A stretch of 25,524 nt of DNA, from contig DDRC01000154.1 of NCBI GenBank assembly GCA_002342985.1, positions 388 through 25,911 of the forward strand, read 5' to 3'. Below are positions 21,949 through 25,524 of this stretch, one piece after another. The translations under genes were made by a program, and so were the position numbers. Every line of letters starts with the position of its first letter. The stretch's first letter is position 1. The notes under the pieces were generated by a model. That model did no database searches, was not told where the DNA came from, and was given only the letters and a program-made list of their open reading frames with translations. The stretch comes from Flavobacteriales bacterium UBA2426. GTDB lineage: Bacteria; Bacteroidota; Bacteroidia; Flavobacteriales_F; PHOS-HE28.

Positions 21949-23538
21949 ATGATGCCCATGAGAACATCTCGAACCCTTGTTATTGCCCACACACTTCTAA
22001 CGTCAGCGATATTGAGCGCACAGCCTGCCATCGAATGGCAGAAGTGCCTGGGTGGATCGAGTACGGAATACCTGAATGCCCTATCGAAGGCCACGAATGG
22101 GGGATATCTTGTCGCTGGATGGACGACTTCCAGCAATGGCGATGTCAGCGGACATCATGGCGGCACATTTCCACCATACGATGCTTGGGTCGTGAAGCTC
22201 GACGCCACAAGCACGATTGAATGGCAGAAATGCTTAGGTGGAACGAACGAGGAGCGCGCTAACGCTATCGCTGGAACTTCAGATGGTGGTTGTCTGATGG
22301 CGGGCTTTTCGTGGTCGAATGATGGTGATGTGACCGGGAACTCCGGCGTGGATGCTTGGGTGGTTAGGTTGGGTCCAGCAGGCGGCTTGGTAGCACAGTA
22401 TTGTTTAGGCGGATTAAGCGGAGACATCGGTCGAGCCATACAAGAAACTCCGGATGGCGGCTTTGTACTGGCCGGGTCGACCGCATCCAGCGACGGCGAC
22501 TTGAGCGGAAATCATGGTAATGGGGACGGTTGGATTGTGAAACTGGATGCCGATGCAGTGATTCAATGGCAACATTGCCTCGGCGGGTCCGCATATGACG
22601 CGTTGTGGTCGGTTCAGCAGACCAGTGATGGCGGGTATGTCGTTGCAGGCCACAGCTACTCGAACGATGGAGATGTCATCGGCCAACATGGCGGCAAGGA
22701 TGCCTGGGTCCTCCGGCTGAATAGCACTGGGGCCATTCAATGGCAGAACTGCATGGGGGGAAGCGGGGAGGATGAGTTCACCACCGCTCTTGAGACCCTC
22801 GATGGCGGTTTCATACTGGTTGGATCCACAGGGTCGAACGACGGTGACGTGACCTTTCTTCACGCGGACACCTTGACGGATGCTTGGGTGGTGAAGCTTA
22901 ATGCGGTCGGCGATCTGCAATGGCAAAGAAGCTTGGGTGGGTCCAGTGGCGATTTCGCGAACTCCGTCCACCAAACGTCAGATGGTGGTTACATCATAGC
23001 CGGCTCTACTGGTTCCAATGATGGCGATGTCAGCGGCCTTCATGAAGGATCCACCGGGCCTTCAGATGCATGGGTCGTCAAGCTCGACGCCGTTGGGGCT
23101 CTGGAGTGGCAGAAGTGCCTGGGTGGAACATACGGGGAAACAGCCAACGCAATCGAAGCGGTCGGCGATGGACGTTATGTATTGGCAGGAGGTACCATGT
23201 CAAATGATGGTGATGTGACAGGCAACCATGGCGCTGTGGATGGATGGGTCGTGAAACTCGGACCAGCCGAAGTAGGCGTTGAGGAGGAACCGAAATCCTT
23301 GTTCACCCTTACACCCAACCCGACCAGTTCGATTATTACTATCACGATGCCTGCAAGCCCATCTGTGCAAGAAATGCTGCTCTTGGACGCGACCGGTCGC
23401 ACGATCATGGCGAAGCCAACAACCAGCCATGCCGGTTACTTGACGGTGGACCTTGCCGGCCAGGAAAGCGGAGTGTATCTCGTGCAATTGCGCTTTGCCG
23501 ACGGTACACGGGCAGTAGAACGCGTGGTGAAGGAATAG
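21949..23538 (+). CDS. Secreted seven-repeat beta-propeller protein with T9SS type A sorting domain
   Basis: A 529-residue exported protein. The signal peptide is MMPMRTSRTLVIAHTLLTSA, then ILSA. Residues of about 28-443 hold seven repeats of 57-62 residues, each like IEWQKCLGG, then an AI..TSDGGY.VAG core, then SNDGDVSG.HG, then DAWVVKLD. Seven such units fit a closed seven-bladed propeller. The C-terminus (about 449-529) is a Por-type sorting domain: FTLTPNPTSSIITI, LLLDATGRTIM and GVYLVQLRFADGTRAVERVVKE. The protein is therefore expected to be moved by the type IX system to the cell surface or outside. It may start at 21934 instead. The gene is visibly less GC-rich than the operons to the left and has no operon partner. 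Confidence 0.88.
   Translation: MMPMRTSRTLVIAHTLLTSAILSAQPAIEWQKCLGGSSTEYLNALSKATNGGYLVAGWTTSSNGDVSGHHGGTFPPYDAWVVKLDATSTIEWQKCLGGTNEERANAIAGTSDGGCLMAGFSWSNDGDVTGNSGVDAWVVRLGPAGGLVAQYCLGGLSGDIGRAIQETPDGGFVLAGSTASSDGDLSGNHGNGDGWIVKLDADAVIQWQHCLGGSAYDALWSVQQTSDGGYVVAGHSYSNDGDVIGQHGGKDAWVLRLNSTGAIQWQNCMGGSGEDEFTTALETLDGGFILVGSTGSNDGDVTFLHADTLTDAWVVKLNAVGDLQWQRSLGGSSGDFANSVHQTSDGGYIIAGSTGSNDGDVSGLHEGSTGPSDAWVVKLDAVGALEWQKCLGGTYGETANAIEAVGDGRYVLAGGTMSNDGDVTGNHGAVDGWVVKLGPAEVGVEEEPKSLFTLTPNPTSSIITITMPASPSVQEMLLLDATGRTIMAKPTTSHAGYLTVDLAGQESGVYLVQLRFADGTRAVERVVKE
22030..23277 (+). repeat. Seven tandem propeller-blade repeats within the T9SS cargo gene
   Basis: Seven units of about 170-186 bases start near 22030, 22216, 22387, 22561, 22735, 22915 and 23101. 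They encode the GGxxxD, DGGY, SNDGDV and DAWVVKL motifs. The protein repeats are clear, while the DNA repeats have diverged, so the array is old rather than recently expanded. Confidence 0.8.
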
Positions 23539-23596
23539 CGACCCAGTTCGCGTATGGGGGCGAAGGGGCAGCTCTGCGCAGGCGAAACCTTGGAGG

Positions 23597-23831
23597 ATGC
23601 GAGAAATGCAGAAGCGACAACGGAGCCACATCCGCGCCGCGTTTGCTGGAGTACCTGTGACAGCACCCGTGGTGAACGCCGAAATGGTGGCTCCGGCAAT
23701 CGGTCAACCACTGGCCTCTGGCTTACAAGCTCATCGCCGCCTTTGCGCAGGTGGGCATCCTGCGCGAGATCACCGTTATCAAGTGGGGACGCATCTACCG
23801 GGTCGAGGAGTACTTCAGGGTGTTCGAGTGA
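23597..23831 (+). pseudogene. Frameshifted C-terminal remnant of a Fic-like protein
   Basis: Pieces of one protein are spread over two frames: RLLEYL in one, VVNAEMVAPAIG in another, then VNHWPLAYKLIAAFAQVGILREITVIKW and GRIYRVEEYFRVFE back in the first, ending at TGA 23829-23831. The pattern of a PVVNAEMVA helix followed by a GILREIT wing is that of the winged-helix tail of Fic proteins. No Fic motif (HPFxxGN) is nearby, so the rest of the gene is gone. This is the main content of the 354-base gap between the T9SS gene and DUF4411. Confidence 0.5.
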
Positions 23832-23892
23832 GACCGCGCGAAAGGCAGGGAGTGAAGATCCGCACCAGCGGGGGGAACGAACTACGCCCGCA

Positions 23893-24396
23893 CTACAGCG
23901 CACAACTGAACGTGATCCCCAGTTCCTCGATCATCGTGAAGTCATCAATGCACCGCACGTCCATTGCTTCACACACGTCCGGGATCTTCACCTTCTTGTT
24001 GTTCGCGGCAGTTGATCGCGCCTCCTTGGAGACGACGCAGGCACTCTCAGCCATGGCATGCGCGATGAGCCAGGGGTCGGCCAATGAACGTTGCTTGGTA
24101 TTGTCCACCAACAACCGGTGCTTCGGGTCTTTGGCGTAGATCTCCTTCAACTTGAGGCCGACTTCTTCGTTCACGCTTCGGACCTTGATGCGGCTTTTCT
24201 TCAATCACTTTGAAAGGTCATCATCCGTGCGATGGATCTCCTCCGCCACCCAGTAGGGAACGAACAACTGACCCTTGGCGCCAAGCACATCGAGAACCTC
24301 CCAATAGCTGGCACAGAGCTTCGGCGAATAGTAGCCCTCCCAGGCCTTGATGAGCACGTTCGCATCCAAGCAGTAGATGGTCGACCGCAAGCTCAT
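23893..24396 (-). pseudogene. DUF4411 PIN-like protein broken by an in-frame TGA
   Basis: From the ATG at 24396 the frame gives 63 residues (MSLRSTIYCLDANVLIKAWE, GYYSP, WVAEEIHRTDDDLSK). It meets TGA at 24205-24207 and then continues in the same frame for 104 codons to 23893 (LKKSRIKVRSVNEEV, LADPWLIAHAMAE, KIPDVCEAMDVRCIDDF). Both halves match DUF4411, a PIN-like family of about 165 residues: the acidic start LDANV, then DPWLIA and KIPDVC. The TGA probably replaces a TGG tryptophan codon. The start overlaps the stop of the ImmA/IrrE gene as ATGA, so it belongs to that module as the likely toxin. The downstream part could be restarted at the TTG directly after the stop, but the nuclease would be incomplete. 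Confidence 0.8.
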
Positions 24397-25524
24397 CGGT
24401 ACATGATGGCTTCGAACTTCGCGAAGTTGTTCACCGGCGTGTTCAGCAGGCTGCTCGCCAAGGTGGGTTGTATCACACCGCCTCGGAATGCGTCCAGGAC
24501 GATCTGGGTGAAGAGCCGACCGTTCTTGTTCAATCTGAGCAAGTACGGATCGGGACCTCCCTTGGGTCGCTCCTTCTCCTTGTTCTTCTCTGCCAGTGCT
24601 CGCACATACGCGTTGAACTCTTGGTCCAAGACCGCCTTCATGGACGTGTAGCCCGCATCGCTGACGAGCCCGCGTCCATGTGCACGCACGAGCAGGGCCC
24701 ATGCACTCACCCCATACCGTTCGGCGACCTGCGCGATGGAGGCCGACCGGGTGAACTGGGATGCAGTGAGTGATGCCATGACGTGGTCCGGCATCAGCGC
24801 ATGGGCCGCTACCGCGTTGCAGAACCGCTCTATGGGGTTGGTGTTCGGTGCTTGCGCCGTGGCTGGTACAATGTCGCTGGAGATGCCCGTGGCCGCGATC
24901 CAGATGTGCGCCAACTCATGCACCAGCGTGAACAGCTGCGCCTTGTCCCAATCCTCGGTGTTGATGAAGACGAAGGGCGCATGCGGATCAGCGATGGCGA
25001 AGCCTTGGAACTCATCGCTGTCCAGCTTCAAGCGCGAATGGATGAAGCTTGTGCGCGAAACGAAAATGCCAGCCGCCTCGGCCTTGGCCATCCATTCGCG
25101 CATGGGCTCCTTCTGCTGATAGGCTTCCGGGTCGATGCCCAGCGTACGAAGGATGTCCTCTGCCACCACCTCCGGTTCGTCGTGTATGGTGAAGCGCCCC
25201 ACGAAAGGCAATACGGGCTCCTCGTTCTCGCGTTGCAGTTCGCTGATCCAGCTATGCTTCTGCTGGATATCCCGCAAGATGAAGACCGCCGCCGTGGTCA
25301 ACTCCTTGGAACCCGAGCGGCGGAAGTCGTTCAGCGGCGTGAAGTCGTACGGAACCTCGGGCAGGAAAAGCATGGCGAAGGGTCTGCGGTATGCTTTCGC
25401 CAAGGTCTCCGCCTGCTTGATGGTGGGCAGCTCCGTTCCATCCTCCCACTTGGCCAAGCGCTCAGGCGTAAGCCCGGCGATCTTCTTGGCCGCTTGCTCC
25501 TGTAAGCTTCCCCGAAGTTCGGCC
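24393..25524 (-). CDS. XRE-family HTH / ImmA-IrrE metallopeptidase (5' end beyond window)
   Basis: An open frame of 377 codons that reaches the right edge. The N-terminal part in the window is the end of an XRE helix-turn-helix (AELRGSLQEQAAKKIAGLTP, ERLAKWEDGTELPTIKQ). It is followed by a linker and the M78 peptidase domain with the zinc motif HELAH inside LFTLVHELAHIWIAA, and later EAERF-like IERFCNAVAAHALMP. The C-terminal 100 residues are helical and basic. An apparent start at 25457 is only an internal TTG, because the HTH runs through it. COG2856 proteins of this layout are often the regulator or antitoxin of a PIN-like toxin, here DUF4411, with which it overlaps by four bases. Confidence 0.9.
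   Translation of the reverse strand, partial: AELRGSLQEQAAKKIAGLTPERLAKWEDGTELPTIKQAETLAKAYRRPFAMLFLPEVPYDFTPLNDFRRSGSKELTTAAVFILRDIQQKHSWISELQRENEEPVLPFVGRFTIHDEPEVVAEDILRTLGIDPEAYQQKEPMREWMAKAEAAGIFVSRTSFIHSRLKLDSDEFQGFAIADPHAPFVFINTEDWDKAQLFTLVHELAHIWIAATGISSDIVPATAQAPNTNPIERFCNAVAAHALMPDHVMASLTASQFTRSASIAQVAERYGVSAWALLVRAHGRGLVSDAGYTSMKAVLDQEFNAYVRALAEKNKEKERPKGGPDPYLLRLNKNGRLFTQIVLDAFRGGVIQPTLASSLLNTPVNNFAKFEAIMYR

Noticed and set aside
22030..23277. CRISPR-like or satellite array
   Set aside because: The repeats are in-frame protein repeats of about 58 residues with diverged DNA, not identical repeats with spacers.
21093..24207. TGA read as an amino acid (recoding) because two frames contain in-frame TGA
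   Set aside because: Many intact genes in this window end at TGA and no recoding signal is seen; nonsense mutation or sequence error is simpler.

Overview
The window looks like a high-GC member of the Bacteroidota, probably Flavobacteriales-like. Evidence: several -7 promoter boxes fit TAnnTTTG, start codons have no obvious Shine-Dalgarno sequence, one secreted protein ends in a type IX secretion (T9SS) sorting domain, and the ctaB - two subunit III genes - COX4 - SCO1 - DUF420 order is the one found in that phylum. No species can be named from the sequence alone.

Left part (1-7609), all on the minus strand. At the left edge is the 5' end of methionine synthase metH. Upstream of it is a well-formed SAM-I riboswitch (775-885) and an intrinsic terminator (701-737), so methionine synthesis is probably shut off when SAM is plentiful. 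Next come a secreted S9 prolyl-oligopeptidase and a seven-gene respiratory operon: ctaB, two cytochrome oxidase subunit III genes, COX4, SCO1, DUF420 and a small CxxC membrane protein. Subunits I and II are not next to this operon.

Middle part (7674-17404), all minus. This is a surface-polysaccharide block: cysQ, gmd and fcl (GDP-mannose to GDP-L-fucose), then a WecA/TagO-like sugar-phosphate transferase between two Wzi/RemB-like outer-membrane proteins. It is followed by a 49-residue DUF5679 zinc ribbon, an operon of a truncated aldehyde dehydrogenase-like protein with CsaA, and an F420-dependent-NADP-reductase-like oxidoreductase.

Right part (17557-25524) is an accessory region on mixed strands. 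A divergent HxlR regulator and a VOC protein come first. Then come three toxin-antitoxin-like modules: an antitoxin with a RelE/ParE toxin, an HTH protein with a PIN protein, and a cut-off ImmA/IrrE protein with a DUF4411 protein broken by an in-frame TGA. Between them lie DUF2200 and DUF5655 genes, a secreted seven-repeat propeller protein with a T9SS tail, two N-terminal remnants of dihydrofolate-reductase-family genes, and a frameshifted Fic C-terminus. Decayed genes and toxin modules together suggest a turnover hotspot.

No tRNA, rRNA, CRISPR array or intact insertion sequence was recognised. The candidates for something new are the wzi-wecA-wzi arrangement, the ALDH-like protein without a catalytic domain, the small CxxC protein in the oxidase operon, and the repeat-flanked DUF5655 gene.
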